A DNA stretch of 64,000 nt from Erythroxylum novogranatense (lineage: Eukaryota; Streptophyta; Magnoliopsida; Malpighiales; Erythroxylaceae), in the NCBI GenBank assembly GCA_029891385.1, contig CM057230.1:35295402-35359401 (forward strand), written 5' to 3'. The translations under genes were made by a program, and so were the position numbers. Under the pieces are notes generated by a model. The model did not search any database and was not told the origin of the DNA. It saw nothing but the letters and a program-made list of their open reading frames with translations. Within the stretch, counting starts at the first letter, position 1; each line of letters starts with the position of its first letter. Shown piece after piece: positions 12,001 to 24,225 of the stretch.

Positions 12001-12242
12001 CCAACTTTAAAGTTGAATACTAATGTTTGTAAAGATTGTAGCCTAGAAATGGAAATGTTTTCAAATGACTTGGGCCCAATTTGATTAGTATTTTCCGCTT
12101 GCATGTTCCTTATTTTAAAGAAACAAAAGTTTTGTAATAAATTTTGACTGAATGATCGTTTTAACATGCCACCCTCGCGGGGTACGTACTCGGATATCAC
12201 CATGGATGTCGGGTACGTGTCTTGTGAGAGTGGGGTGTTACA
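9082..12242 (+). mobile_element. TK 5' LTR
   Basis: 3,161 bases, TGTAAC...GTTACA. It contains the GC-palindrome cluster at 10027-10246 and the phrases CGTAGAGCTTTGCTCCGTGAT and CCACTGAGG typical of long chromovirus LTRs. A 76-codon frame at 9335-9565 recurs unchanged in the 3' LTR, but it has no protein features and is best seen as a by-product of an unusually well conserved DNA block. Confidence 0.93.
10027..10246. repeat. CGTCGCGACG palindrome cluster in TK 5' LTR
   Basis: Eight copies of CGTCGCGACG or one-to-two-base variants (CGCCGCGACG, CGTCGCGGCG, CGTCGTGACG) occur within 220 bases, separated by T-rich spacers. The homologous cluster in the 3' LTR lies at 16943-17166, where several CpGs have become CpA or TpG. 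Confidence 0.85.
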
Positions 12243-12245
12243 TTT

Positions 12246-12260
12246 TGGTATCAGAGCCCA
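12246..12260 (+). other. TK primer binding site
   Basis: TGGTATCAGAGCCCA begins three bases after the LTR end GTTACA and is complementary to initiator tRNA-Met. It fixes the 5' LTR boundary. Confidence 0.92.
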
Positions 12261-15200
12261 GATTTAGTATCTTACATGGGCAGTTTCCGACATATGTGTT
12301 AAGTTACGTGCATTTCAATCATGTCATAGCAGGCAGTAGCAACTGATCCCTGGTATAAGTTGCATTTATATGAGTCACATACATGAGTATTTGTTAAGTG
12401 TTTGAATTGATGGAATTAGTTGGAAGAATGATGATCTATCTGACTATGAGAAAATGAAAGTTTGTGGATATTTGGAAAGGGAAAATAGTATATGGTTGGA
12501 TATGACGAATAATGATGTAATATATTTGTATTGGTGGATGTATGATGGCATACGATATCGAGATTGTACTATGGGCAGATATTCCTGAATGTGCTATAAA
12601 TGTGAATACATTGTCTTGAATTGATTAAGGAAAGTAATGATATAAGGATGAATGACGAGATTTAAAGTGTACAAGCCAAGTTGAAAGAAGTAAAAATTTT
12701 CTATGACTTTGAGAGGTCAAAGTTGGACTTGAAATGATTGTCAAATAAATATGATATGATTTATGTTTCACTATAAGAATATGTTGGTGGAATTGTGATC
12801 AGAATTTTAGGATGATTATGTATCGATAAGTCTGAATTGATGGTGAAAATACGTATGTATGACGATATAGTGGTAATTGGATGATGAGATACAGATAGTG
12901 AGAATTGTAAAAGTTGTCATGGTTTGGTTAAATTGTTATTTTGTGATCACATATTAAGAATGGGATTACTATGACAAGTGTGAGAATCGAGCACATAAGA
13001 ATTATATGAGTGGAGAGGATATAAGAAGCAATCTATGGGATATGAATAAATATTTAGTCATAGTTCCCATAATTTAACGTCTATGATGAATTAGAGTAAT
13101 GAATGAAAGTGCTTATGGTTAGCGATTGAGGATAGATTGAGAGTGTTAAAGATGATATTGTGTGTGATGAAATCGAGGAAAAGAAGAAGGGCAAGATTGT
13201 GGCATAGTTCCCACGACCGAGGTTAGGTGAAAAAAAAAAGAGAAGAGATAAGTGTTTTCCTAAACCAAATGAGATTAAGATATTCTGAGCATAAGTTGTT
13301 AATTAGTGAATTGTTTTAAATACATCTCTAGATGAGATGTGATGTTTATGAATAGTTGAAATGACCTTTGGGGGTACTAAGAATGTTTGATAAGCAATGA
13401 TGGGAACAGTTGATTGATAAGGATTAGATGAACAATATAGTTGATCGTAGTAAGAAATCTTCTTTGCCAGAAGAAGTTCACCGAATATAGTTAAGTTGAC
13501 CTAATGGTTTACTTTTAAGAATGAATGAAAATGGAATAAATTAAAAGAAGAATATTGGATTTCTATGCCCGATGAAGACTTAAACATAAGATGTAAAATA
13601 TGCTACGGAGAGAGTGTATGTATTTTGTTTGAGGCAAAGTATCCAACTATGAGATTAGATTCTGAAATTTGAGGTGGCGCTATTGCTAATATGAGGAGAA
13701 CTTAGGCCCACATTACATTATATGAAAATATGTTCTGGGAATACAAATTGATTTGATGAGTATGTTGCCAATACAAGAAGTTAAATTTGTGAATGTATTG
13801 AAACAAGAGGAGAAACTAGTAAGAATGGTTCAACATTATGTCAATGTGAAATCAGAGGAAATAGTAGGAATGGAAGGATCATTCGAGAAAATAAGTCAAT
13901 TGAGAAATTAACAAAATATGAGATAATTGTACATCATTGGGGAATTAAGTGCGTAAGGAATTATGAGAACTAATGATGGGTACATAGAGTTTTGGCAATA
14001 TTTGTTAGAGTTAACTTCACCCCTGAAAGTGTCATAGTATTGAAGAATAAAGTGATCCAATTTTGTTTGGATCAGTTAGTGGCTGTGATTATAGATGATG
14101 TTTTTGAATGTATTTGAAGAGTTGAAAGGAATATTGTGCCTACTTAAGAAAATCTGTGGTTTTGAATGTATATGAAATTCTGTTTGTGCATTAAAGAGAA
14201 AGCTATGCATAGCATATTTTGTTATTTGATACATATTATATAATGCATGTTCTGATAAAGATGTTGTGATCAGAGTAGCCAGTCTAAAAGAGCTTTAAGC
14301 TCAGAATTCTGCACATAGAGCTTTGCTCCGTGATTCCTGTTTCTGACTGAGCCTTATGGCGAGTTCATGTATCGGTATTTGAAAGGCACTCGATCACAAC
14401 AAATAGTATCAAATTGGAGATTATGTAGTATTCAATGATGTTTCACATCAGAAATGAAGATGCACTTGTTGTAGCATACCAAACTAATCTTGTATGCAGA
14501 GAGGCAATTAAATTCTCATAAGTTGAATGTTTGGCACATGATTTGAAATTTGTTGAAATAGCCACTGCTTTTTAAGCTTGGAGACACTATATGTATAGTG
14601 AAACATTTTGGATTTTTTTTATTCAGATAAATAAAGTTTGAGGTACTTATTGAGTTTGAAATAATTTTTGTGCGAGACTGCGATAATAGACAGAAGTATT
14701 GAAGGACTATGGGTATTCAAATGAATACTAATTTGGTAAAACTAGTGTACATATTTGTTGCTTGACCATAAAATTAAATAAAGGAATAGTATAAATTCAG
14801 ATATTGTGGTTACTAAATCTAGTGCAATGAAGAGCATAGAATATTGAGTTGCCTTGTGGGCAAATCAAAGTACTATTAGCAAACAAATGTAAAATCAGTT
14901 TTGCATGAGCAGATAAGCAAAGCCCAACTTGAGGATTAAGAAATTATGAATTTTATTGAGGAAATTGGAAGTCGATAATGAATATAAATTTTGAGTTGAA
15001 CAGGGAAAGAGTACCATGTGATTGTAATATGAAGTTTGTGTGCACAATAAAGATGATTGAGTAAAAGATTGTCAGAGATAGCATAAATAACAGCCTATGC
15101 TATACATCCTGGTAGGTATACGATGAAATAATGTCGATGGCTATCGATGTAAAAACAAATGGTCACAGGAAATTGTTGCCAACAATCTTAACTGTTGGAG

Positions 15201-15980
15201 ATACGTTTAAGGGTTATATTTTGGAGTTCATAGAAACATAAGGTCAACGTTTAGTTTTAATTGACTTGAGCACAACAATCAATATCACAGAGATATCATT
15301 TGAAGCTCATATAAGAGGTTACATGACAGAATTAGTCGACCACCTTTATATTTGGGTGAATAAGGCCTAAAAATAGTTTAAGGCCAGAAGTGATAGGAGA
15401 CGTTTATGATAAGTGAAATTGATGTGTATTAGAATTAAGTGACTCAAGAAAGACGAATGAATTAGGTGGATCAACATTAAGGATTGGAATAAAGTGAGCT
15501 AGACACATGAGTTAAGTGTTTTAACACAAAAGAGATATGAAATATCAAGCAAGAGATGAATTGTTTTTGACAGTATCACCTTGCCAAGGTATACTTAAGT
15601 TAGGAGAAGGGTGAGTTAAGCTCGACATGAAATTGTCCATAGGAAAGTTTTGTAAGAAAAAGGCTATTAACAAAGAGGACTTATATGCATTAAGTATGAT
15701 GTGTGAGTATGATAAGAAATCATGATATGATCTGATCCAGATGTAATGTGGAACTAGAAGTGAAAATTTTGAATGATCTGAAATATATTGAGGAGATAAA
15801 CAAGATTGCGTGATATCTGAATAAGTAACGGGAAAATCGATTGATTCCATTGACTAGTCAAGTAAAAGAAATTATTCGAGTGACAGTACCAAAAAAAGGG
15901 AAAAGGTAGAGCTTATGATGAAAACACTTACCCCTACCTGTTTGATTAATCAGGTAAGAATTTCGAGGACGAAATTTTTT
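12261..15980 (+). pseudogene. TK gag-pol, heavily decayed
   Basis: No long frame survives, but pieces of pol are legible on the plus strand. Near 14062-14103 the reading LDQLVAVIIDDV corresponds to the RT palm, with the YxDD motif changed to IIDD. Near 15565-15620, LFLTVSPCQGILKLGEG corresponds to the integrase GPY/F region. Near 15830-15960, RENRLIPLTSQVKEI and EFRGRNFL correspond to the chromodomain and its tail, which would tether integration to modified chromatin. Between RT and integrase, 14237-14600 resembles a diverged part of the element's own LTR. The first 1.4 kb, where gag and protease should be, shows nothing recognisable. Lineage is fairly sure; domain edges are approximate. Confidence 0.7.
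14237..14600 (+). repeat. LTR-like segment inside TK internal region
   Basis: The words GCATGTTCTGATAAAG, GAGTAGCCAGT, AGAGCTTTGCTCCGTGAT, TGAGCCTTATGG and AGGCACTCG appear in the same order as in the LTR at 11375-11640, but diverged. A CCACTG word near 14563 matches the next LTR block. Confidence 0.65.
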
Positions 15981-15996
15981 GTTAGGAGGTGAGAGT
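15981..15996 (+). other. TK polypurine tract
   Basis: The run TTAGGAGGTGAGAG sits just upstream of the 3' LTR start TGTAACATCC. It follows the decayed end of the polyprotein, as expected for the plus-strand primer. Confidence 0.75.
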
Positions 15997-18900
15997 TGTA
16001 ACATCCCGTTACCCATGTTAGGGCTAGAATTGTGAATTACTAGAATTTGAAGAGAAATTAGGAAAATGCACATCATGCATTATTAATTGTGACATGCACA
16101 TTTTTGCACGTTTATATGATTGTACATGCATTCCTTGACATTTCCGGGTACAATTGAATTATTAATTGTGATTAAAATGTGTTTTGGTGATTTTGATATT
16201 ATTTAAGACATTTTGGAATTTTTTGTGAATTTTATAAAAATATTGATTTATGGGCCAATTATATAGTGACATGTGGCAACATATAATTGGGACAAGTGGC
16301 TTTTATAGACAGTTGACATATGGCAGACTAATGGTGTCAATTGGTTATTTGATTGTTACATATGGCTTTATAGAGTTAGGACACTTGCAAGGCATGCAAA
16401 GTGTACGGATGCTTGGTGTTAAAATTGAACTAGTGCAAATGTTCTTCTCGGTGAAGAAACACTTGCCATCCGAATGCTAGCTCTGAACTTTTGATGCTTT
16501 GATCTGCTCTCCTTGCGGGATATTATAGCCAAATCAAGTAAGTTATTGTTGTAAATGATGTTTTTCAGTGAAAATGTATGCATGCATGCGAGGTTGGAGA
16601 GGTTGGTTTCGGTATTGAATAGAGTGGATGATTGATTGAGAGTAGGAAATTGTTAGTACGATGTTGAATGAACTCTAGATTGGAAGATTTGTAAACACTA
16701 TGTTCGGGTTTTGGGATAGTCGAAAAGAACATGCAAACACTCTTGTCCGATGTTTATCAGTAGAAGTGGAACTGCATGTGTGAGGATCGGATTTTGATGT
16801 TTAAGAATGAATCTTGAGTTTGATCTTATGTAAATGTTTCGAACTGGGTTAGGAGTTTATTGAAGTGAAGTTTTAGAGATTGTTTTGGGTATAGAAGTGA
16901 GAAGTCTGGAAAAAGAAATCGGGGAAGACGAGTTGCAGAACCAGACGTCGCGACGTGTTTTTAATTTATTCATCGCGACGTGTAGCTTATTTTGTTTATT
17001 CGTCACGACGTCCATTTTTTCCTCACCGCGACGTTCATTTTCTTCCTCGCCACGACTTAGGTGACCCCCCCTTGAACTCGTCGCGGCATACGTTGTAAAA
17101 ATCCCGAGAAAATCAAATTTTTGGGCTATTCGTCGCGACCTCATATTTTCCCCACGTCGCGACGAGCAGCCATCTTTTGACAGCTCGAACATGCTTTAGT
17201 ATTTGGACCATAACTTTCTCTATACTGATCCAATTTGGGTGATTATTGATTCCCTGTAAACTAGAGACATAGGGCTACAACGTTTATGAAGAAATGGAGT
17301 TTTAATTCTATCTCTAAGAGTTTCAAATTTTGGTTGGAAGTTGAGGTATAAATTTTTCTGGAACTTATGAACCGTCTGGAATATTTTGAGGATATCTCTT
17401 GGTATACTGATCCAAATTAAACGATTTTGATTTCCTTAGAAAGATAAGAAATGGGGGAACAACTTTACAGAAGGAAGTTTTTTCTAATTTGGTCATTTAC
17501 CTGATCTAATTTAGTATGGAAAGTTGATCCGAATATGTTCTATAGGAAAAATCTGAAGTGGTCAATGAAGCTATGAGATTATTTGACATTGGTTGGTCCA
17601 ATTCAATTGTAAGAATACATGGTATTAATGAGGGATTTGATTCCTAAATGATTTTTGATAAGGATCACATTATTGTACCCCGGAATTGTCATTGAACATG
17701 CATTGTGCATACATTCTATACATTGATATTTTTATAAAAGAACATTTGTGCAATTGTGCAAAGTGTGATATTTGTGAATGTGTTTTGCCTATTTTAGAGG
17801 AACATATTGGACGTCAATTGGACATTGCCGGACCATCTAGGCAATAGCTTATTGGAGCGTACTGTGAGTCAACCGAGATGATTTCCTAGGATTGATTTAA
17901 TTTGATTTGTTTAAGCTTCCAATATTATTATATTGCTTGCGATTTGATTATGAATTTCGGACTTTAATTGTCCGAGGAGATCAATATTCGGGAATGCATT
18001 AGAAGTGCTTTGATTGTGACTTTGTTTGCTATGGAATTATGAACGTTATTATGAATGTTATGTGAATCCTCAACGAAGTTGAATGCCGGACTTAGGTCCG
18101 ATGATTGTAAGTTTTGTTTGAGCATCCTATGTGATTGCCATATATGCCATATTCAGTTTTGATGCATTGGAAGTGTTCCAAATTGATGTGAAACCCCTAT
18201 GATATGTGAATTCTCAACGTATGTTGAATGCCGGACTTAGGTCCGATGATCATGAGTTTCTGATTGAATATCATATGTGATTGTCTGATATGGCATGATC
18301 AGTATTTGATGCATTTCATAAATGCATGTTCAGATAAAGGCGTTGTGACTTGAGTAGCGAGTATGAAGCGCTTCCACGTAGAGCTTTGCTCCGTGATATA
18401 TGTGTTTGCACGTAGAGCTATGCTCCGTGATTTCGTTTCGATTGAGCCCTATGGGCCAAGATTTGTATAAGTCGTGATAGGCACTCGGTCACAACAATAA
18501 GAACGAATGTGAGTCTCATGCATGTAGCATTCATATAAGATTGAAATTCTTGAATGATTTGCAAAGTTGTAATGAGTGACCATATGTTATGCTTTGTTAT
18601 GTGAGTGTCTCGAAAAATAGTTATGTTCTTAATGAATATCGTGATATATGTTGTTTGTAATCCGTGAAATCATCAATGATGGTTCACTCGCTGAGTTACA
18701 AAACTCATCAAAATTGCAATGTGGCTTTTCAGTGTTCGAGGAATTATTTCAGCTAGGCTAAATGGAGTATAGCCACCGAGGTCATATGGACTAGGGTGGG
18801 ATCAGTTTGCACCTGCACATGTCTTCATTGATTTTTATTTTTGAATTATGTTCCGTAAGAATTGTACAAAGTGTATCTATACGATTTGGTAAATGAAATG

Positions 18901-19179
18901 GCTTCATGGTTTCAAGTGTTTTGTATCTGAAATGGGCCCAACTTTAAAGTTGAATACTAATGTTTGTAAAGATTGTAGCCTAGAAATGGAAATGTTTTCA
19001 AATGACTTGGGCCCAATTTGATTAGTATTTTCCTCTTGCATGTTCCTTATTTTAAAGAAACAAAAGTTTTGTAATAAATTTTGACTGAATGATCGTTTTA
19101 ACATGCTACCCTCGTGGGGTACGTACTCGGATATCACCATGGATGTCGGGTACATGTCTTGTGAGAGTGGGGTGTTACA
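15997..19179 (+). mobile_element. TK 3' LTR
   Basis: 3,183 bases with the same ends as the 5' LTR, followed directly by the duplication TTTAG. Differences from the 5' LTR are scattered substitutions and small indels, concentrated at CpG sites in the palindrome cluster (16943-17166). About 245 bases starting at 16245 (from ATTTATGGGCC) are identical to 9330 onward. Confidence 0.93.
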
Positions 19180-19184
19180 TTTAG

Positions 19185-19323
19185 TGTCCTTGGCTTACAT
19201 ACTTAACACAATTCAGGCTTAATGACATCATAAAAAAAATTTGGGGTCCAACAATGGAATCCTTAATATTATTTATGTTATACACATACATATTATACTA
19301 TATGCAATACCACATGCATGTTA
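19185..19323 (+). other. continuation of the LO element after TK
   Basis: This 139-base piece would join the LO primer site at 9058-9081 if TK were removed. It is non-coding leader-like DNA and becomes rich in TATAC/CATG words toward its right end, like 21171-23479. No gene is visible. Confidence 0.5.
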
Positions 19324-20448
19324 TGTTAGAGTAGTGCCCTAAAGGCAATCGCCTTTAGCGCGTTTTGTACAAAGTTGTGTACAGACTTTATGAATAAATA
19401 AAGAAAGACATATTTCATTAATTTGATGTTCATTATTTATGAACTGATATTGATCAATAAGCAAATTAATGAAGTCCATGATATATGACATGGCATGAAG
19501 GAAATTATGATGTGATCATACTACTGAGATTCCTATCATGTGCAATTATGTCAGTATCTAAATTATCCCTAGTCATAGGATTACTGAAACTGGATATCGG
19601 TAATTCGGAGAGACTAACACTTCTCAAGCTCCTTGAGTTGATCAAGCAGTGGATCTCAGAAACTGTAAATATGGGATATTTAGGGTTGAGATGTGAATGC
19701 TTGCTAGAGATAGTAAGTACATTGGATGACCTGCTATGAGATCATCACATGGATGTCCTATTCTAATGTCAGTGATAATCTCATCATAGCAATGGTGCAA
19801 ATATCCTTAGACTTGAGGTACTCAAGTATATCTTGGATACTGATTCTGTGCTTTGACTTCATTCCTTGTTGCCTTACACAGGTCGCTCATAGGGTGGTGA
19901 TTGGGTATAGCTTGAGGTATTCGAAGGTAATTGAGTAGCCAATAGAGGATTCACCACTTCTGTGATAGCAGAAGATGATACCCATGGCCTCTTGTAAGGG
20001 TCATTACTTGGAAATATCTAGCTGGAGTACATATGTCATGAAGAGTGTCTTCAGTGACATATAAAGTAATGAGTCCCAGGACGAGAACTGATATCACTTG
20101 GACTAGATCTGACGTAGTCATTCTAGTAAGAGTTGACACTTTGCCCATACTCATAACCAAGTGGGGTATAGCATGGTGAAAGGACGAATTGCACGGTAAT
20201 TGTCTATGGAAAGGTTCATGATATGGTTCATGATGAATATAGGTTCATTCGTCAAACCAATTACTTTCTGGTCAATTGGGGGTCATGATGTGTTGCTAGA
20301 TACCGCTCATGACTTGCTCAGATTAAGTGTTAATCTAAGTGGCCAACATAACTGGGAACCTAATGAGTCACATGCATAAGAGTGACTCGGAGAATTCGTA
20401 AAATAGTTTTGGATAGAGATCTAATAAATGGAGAGCAATGGAATTAAA

Positions 20449-20515
20449 TAGATCCCGATGAGATCGAGATATGTCCCGATGAGATCGAGATATGTCCCGA
20501 TGAGATCGAGACATC
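20449..20515. repeat. 22-bp triplication in the solo LTR
   Basis: CCCGATGAGATCGAGATATGT is repeated three times in tandem. The matching place in the other LTR copy (about 7032-7056, minus orientation) has a single unit, so the expansion is specific to this copy. Confidence 0.8.
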
Positions 20516-20597
20516 GATATTGCTGAAAAAGGTTTCCGATGATTTTTCCATACCGGGACCCGGTAGGACCGACCCCAGTGTGACTGGACCACTTCAG

Positions 20598-20633
20598 CAT
20601 TTATATATATATATATATCTTATTAATTAATTT

Positions 20634-20669
<36 letters not shown>
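20598..20669. repeat. TA microsatellite
   Basis: Two runs of alternating TA (about 16 and 32 bases) flank a TTAATTAATTTAATAA linker within the solo LTR. The equivalent place in the other LTR copy (6883-6930) is also AT-rich but is mainly TTAA repeats. Confidence 0.85.
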
Positions 20670-20672
<3 letters not shown>

Positions 20673-21170
20673 ATACGTGGAAAGGAGAGGAAGCTTCTCC
20701 TTTATGCTTTGTCATTAATTACATTAAATGACTAAAGACAAAATAGCTAAAGAATGATGAGGATGATCGTTGGTTTAAAAGACAATATGAAAAGGAAAAG
20801 TCTTGTTCGTTGGTTTTGGTAGAAGATAGAAAGAGTTTTTATCTTTCAAGCTATCCACCATCGATCATCAAGCTCTTCTCCCTCTCCAAGTTTCTCTCCT
20901 TCATTGTTTCTTCCATAGCTCTCCAAGAACAAAGGTAAGATCTAGCAGTTTTTAATTTGTTCTAGCTATTCCCGGGTCAAAGGGTTTGTCCCGGTTAGGT
21001 TCTCCGATCTCTGCGTGGATACCGTTAGAGACGGTCTCCTTTGGCCATTATGGTTTGATTTCGTTATATAGACACATGGATCCTGGCTTTCGGGAAGGTC
21101 CCGGAACAAAAATTTTTGTTTTCCGCACCGTGTGCATGTGATGCACACACTGGGATTTTCCTACATGTTA

Positions 21171-23479
21171 TACACATCACCATGGTATATACTAGATTAA
21201 ACACTATGCCAATATATATCACATAACTATTGGCATAATAACGACACATATTACTCATAAGTACACATGTTTAAACACAATGATTTGATGCATGCATGTA
21301 TGGTGTACTATGCTATGCAATTGTATGTATTTATACCATATACACTACTTTACATTATAGTATAGGTACCATGCAATTGTGTATACACTAGTTATGTATG
21401 TTACCATTGCTATGGTAACATGTATGTACAATAAGTAAACATGTAAATTGTTTACTTATTTTGTGTATGCATCCATAACTATGTACTACATGGTTACTAG
21501 TATTATGCATACAATCTATGTGTACCAAAAAATATACTCATGCATATTACCATGGTACATATCACAGCCAACTATAGCATAACTCAATTTTGTATTACTA
21601 AGTTCAATACTTTATTTCGAATACACGTCATGCAATGTGACATTTCGTGACATTTAAAGCACTAATGGAAGACTCCACTATGCATGTATTAAATATGGAT
21701 ATTGGCTATTATACATCCAGCTAGTATTATCTAAATGCATGTATATCCTAACAATTATGTCATGGTGCCAATGACATAAAATGGCTATACATGCATTTAC
21801 ATAGTAGTATGGTACCCCATATATGGCAATGTGCATGTAAATAACTTCACACATAGTTATTATACAATATGGTACCATAGAAATTGTTAAACACAAAACG
21901 TAGTACATAGCTCAAATTATTATGTATGTGCCATACACGTGATGCATAGTGTTATACTACAATGGTAGTGACAACAAAAGTATAACATCACATATTGGTA
22001 CTATGGTAGTGATATGGTAGTGATAGGATATACATAAAACTATGTACTATTATTGTTTCATGCATGCATTTACTAGCATGTCATGTACATAGAGATAAAA
22101 AATGTACAATTTCCATACAAGTGGTAACACTTACATTTGCTATAGTTATGTAATTAACACATTATGGTACTATACAATTGAAAATCTCATGCATAACACA
22201 AAACATTGGTATTACATATGCATAACTCTGTCAATAATATTATACATACGGTACATTACTAGTTAGTACCGTATGTATACTAATATGGTACATTGGTATG
22301 CATGTTGTTTGATGTATTTATTGGGAAGTATAATAAATAGTTATACATTTATAGATAATATTATAGTATACATTTTATACTAGTATGCATTACCAGCATA
22401 CTAGTAATGCATAGTACAATTGGTAATGTATAACCCTATTGTATAACTATGCCAAGTATAACTATGTTCTACGATTATGTCATTGTTATGCATAATATAT
22501 GCAAGAAAGCAAGTCTTGCATCAAGAAACAATTTGGGATTCATAGTTAGTCATTGGCACAATGTATAGTTATAGACTATGTTATAACTAGCTGATTCCTA
22601 TATGTCACACTATGCACTACTTGTATACCACTACCACTACTATTGTATAATAGTGTGGTGTTATATAACCAATCCTTTTGTGTACACATCACTTTGGTAG
22701 TAACTAAAGTCACTACTATAGTATAACATAGCTCATGATATACCATAGTATATGCATAACTATTACCATTTAACTAGCTCATCTAGAATGAATCTGGTAA
22801 TAGTATGTCACACTATAGAAAAATGTAGCTCATTTTTTAAAACTAGTACTATAAATGTATTAAATTGTAAAGTAGTGTATAGTTATACGTATAATAGGTC
22901 TTAGACTGAAGCCCTTTGTCTGACCTTTCTTGCACTCAACTATTATTACCAAACAAGATGATTTTATAGAGATCAAAATGTAGACATCGATAACCTCAGT
23001 ATGTACACATGCATAACAATTTTGATTCCTATTCTTGTTACAAGGTATAACAATGTAAACTTATATACTATGGTACACATCACTATGTATTAGTGTATAG
23101 TTATATACATTAGTAAAGTAGTGTATAGTTATATGTATAGTTATATACATATAATAGGTTACACCTATAGTTAATATATATGTTACCATGGTAAGTGTAG
23201 ATACTACTATATATAGTGTGACATACTATTACAAATTACACAACACATTATGTAATATGTACTATATTTTGACATGATATAGTACATGATGTCTACATTT
23301 TGGAGATAGATAAAGTTATTACCAAACTAGTACTATAATACATTACGTGTGTGTTACTGGCACAACTTTGTCTAACTTCACAAATAATATTTGTCTAACT
23401 CTATTCACTGGTACATGCATGTGTACATTGTATCCTACATTTAACTATTATATGTATATCATACATGTCTATACATTTA
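21171..23479. other. 2.3-kb ORF-less tract of TATAC/CATG/GTAC-rich sequence
   Basis: Between the solo LTR and the CR2-I LTR lies a tract made largely of short words such as TATAC, GTATA, CATG, GGTAC, TAGTTAT and ACTATAG, without a fixed repeat period. Frames are short and lack protein features. Homopolymer runs are few, so it is not an ordinary AT microsatellite. The same wording starts before the solo LTR, so it belongs to the host sequence of that insertion, formally downstream of the LO primer site. It might be a decayed array of a short repeat or an element interior of unknown type. I can assign no function. Confidence 0.5.
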
Positions 23480-24225
23480 TGATACGGAAACCCCAAGAAA
23501 GCAAGATTCTTGAAACCCACTAATCCTATTGAATCAAAACTCCAATCTTTTTATTCTAAGAACATGCTAGTTCAAACCCCAATTATATAAAATTGAGACC
23601 CAAACCCAAAGAAAACTGAAGAATTGAACATGTTACAAGTGATTGCCTTGATAAGTGATTCAATCCTTGAAGTAACAATAAGAAGAACACACCTTACTTG
23701 AAGAGAATATCTCTCAATTTCGTTCATCAACCAAATATGTTGTTTACAAGGATAAAATAAGGTATTTATACCCTTGCCCACGACCTAAACCTAAAAGGAA
23801 TAGGTTTCAAGACCCTTTAATGCTAAAACAAGCCTAATCCTAACTAGTTTAGGAGTTTATGGCCCAATAATGCAATCTAATCCTAATTTAATTAGGATTG
23901 GGCTAAACTAACCTAAATAAGACCAAAATAACTTAAATAAACCTAAAACAATTACTAATAAATACCTAGCCCATAATAAGTCTCTTTGGGCCTAATAAAC
24001 AAAGGATAAATAACAAGCCCAATGTATTAAAATAAGTCCATAAGAATAATTGAATTTGTCTTGAAATTTGGCTAAGTATTAGCCCTTCCACATGCCCTCT
24101 CTAGAAGAATCACAAGCTTGACTACTCCACTTGAATTCTCTACAGATGGTTCGGTCTTGTCATCAAGCTGAGATGTAATGTGACTTTGAACAAACCCTTG
24201 AAGTGCTTGTTTAAGCCTTGCTGCA
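23480..24225 (-). mobile_element. CR2-I LTR (3' LTR of the outermost CRM-like element), interrupted
   Basis: Begins TGATACGGAAACCCC on the plus strand, the inverted end of the CR2 LTR, and runs 746 bases before ATH interrupts it at CTGCA|TGATAGG. It shares diagnostic differences with the LTR at 63281: both lack the roughly 65-base GGAGGTGGATGGGCC segment found in the four CR2-II LTRs, and both have the TCGTTCATCAACCAAA variant. I therefore pair it with the 63281 LTR as the 3' LTR of one minus-strand element spanning the right two thirds of the window. The missing end (about 100 bases) was lost at the other side of ATH. Confidence 0.75.

Larger units (their letters stand above)
9082..19179 (+). 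mobile_element. Tekay/Del-like chromovirus (TK), complete ends, decayed coding region
   Basis: A full LTR retrotransposon of about 10.1 kb. LTRs at 9082-12242 and 15997-19179 begin TGTAACATCCCG and end GGGGTGTTACA. A primer binding site follows the first LTR and a purine tract precedes the second. A perfect 5-bp target duplication, TTTAG, lies at 9077-9081 and 19180-19184. Relics of RT, the integrase C-terminus and a chromodomain, and the terminal words EFRGRNFL, place it in the Tekay (Del) chromoviruses. The LTRs differ by only a few percent in the parts I compared, while the 3.7-kb interior has no frame above about 60 codons. It is inserted 11 bases downstream of the LO primer site. Confidence 0.93.
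19324..21165 (+). mobile_element. solo copia LTR (Angela-like) with target duplication
   Basis: 1,842 bases beginning TGTTAGAGTAGTGCCC and ending TTTTCCTACA, flanked by a perfect duplication TGTTA at 19319-19323 and 21166-21170. It aligns end to end with the copia LTR at 6319-8169 in the opposite orientation. No primer binding site or purine tract adjoins it, so it is a solo LTR, most simply left by recombination between the two LTRs of a full element. Short frames within it (for example 19485-19739) have no protein features. Confidence 0.92.

Noticed and set aside
15545..15850. 101-codon minus-strand frame in TK
   Set aside because: It is antisense to the legible integrase C-terminus relic on the plus strand and has no features of its own.
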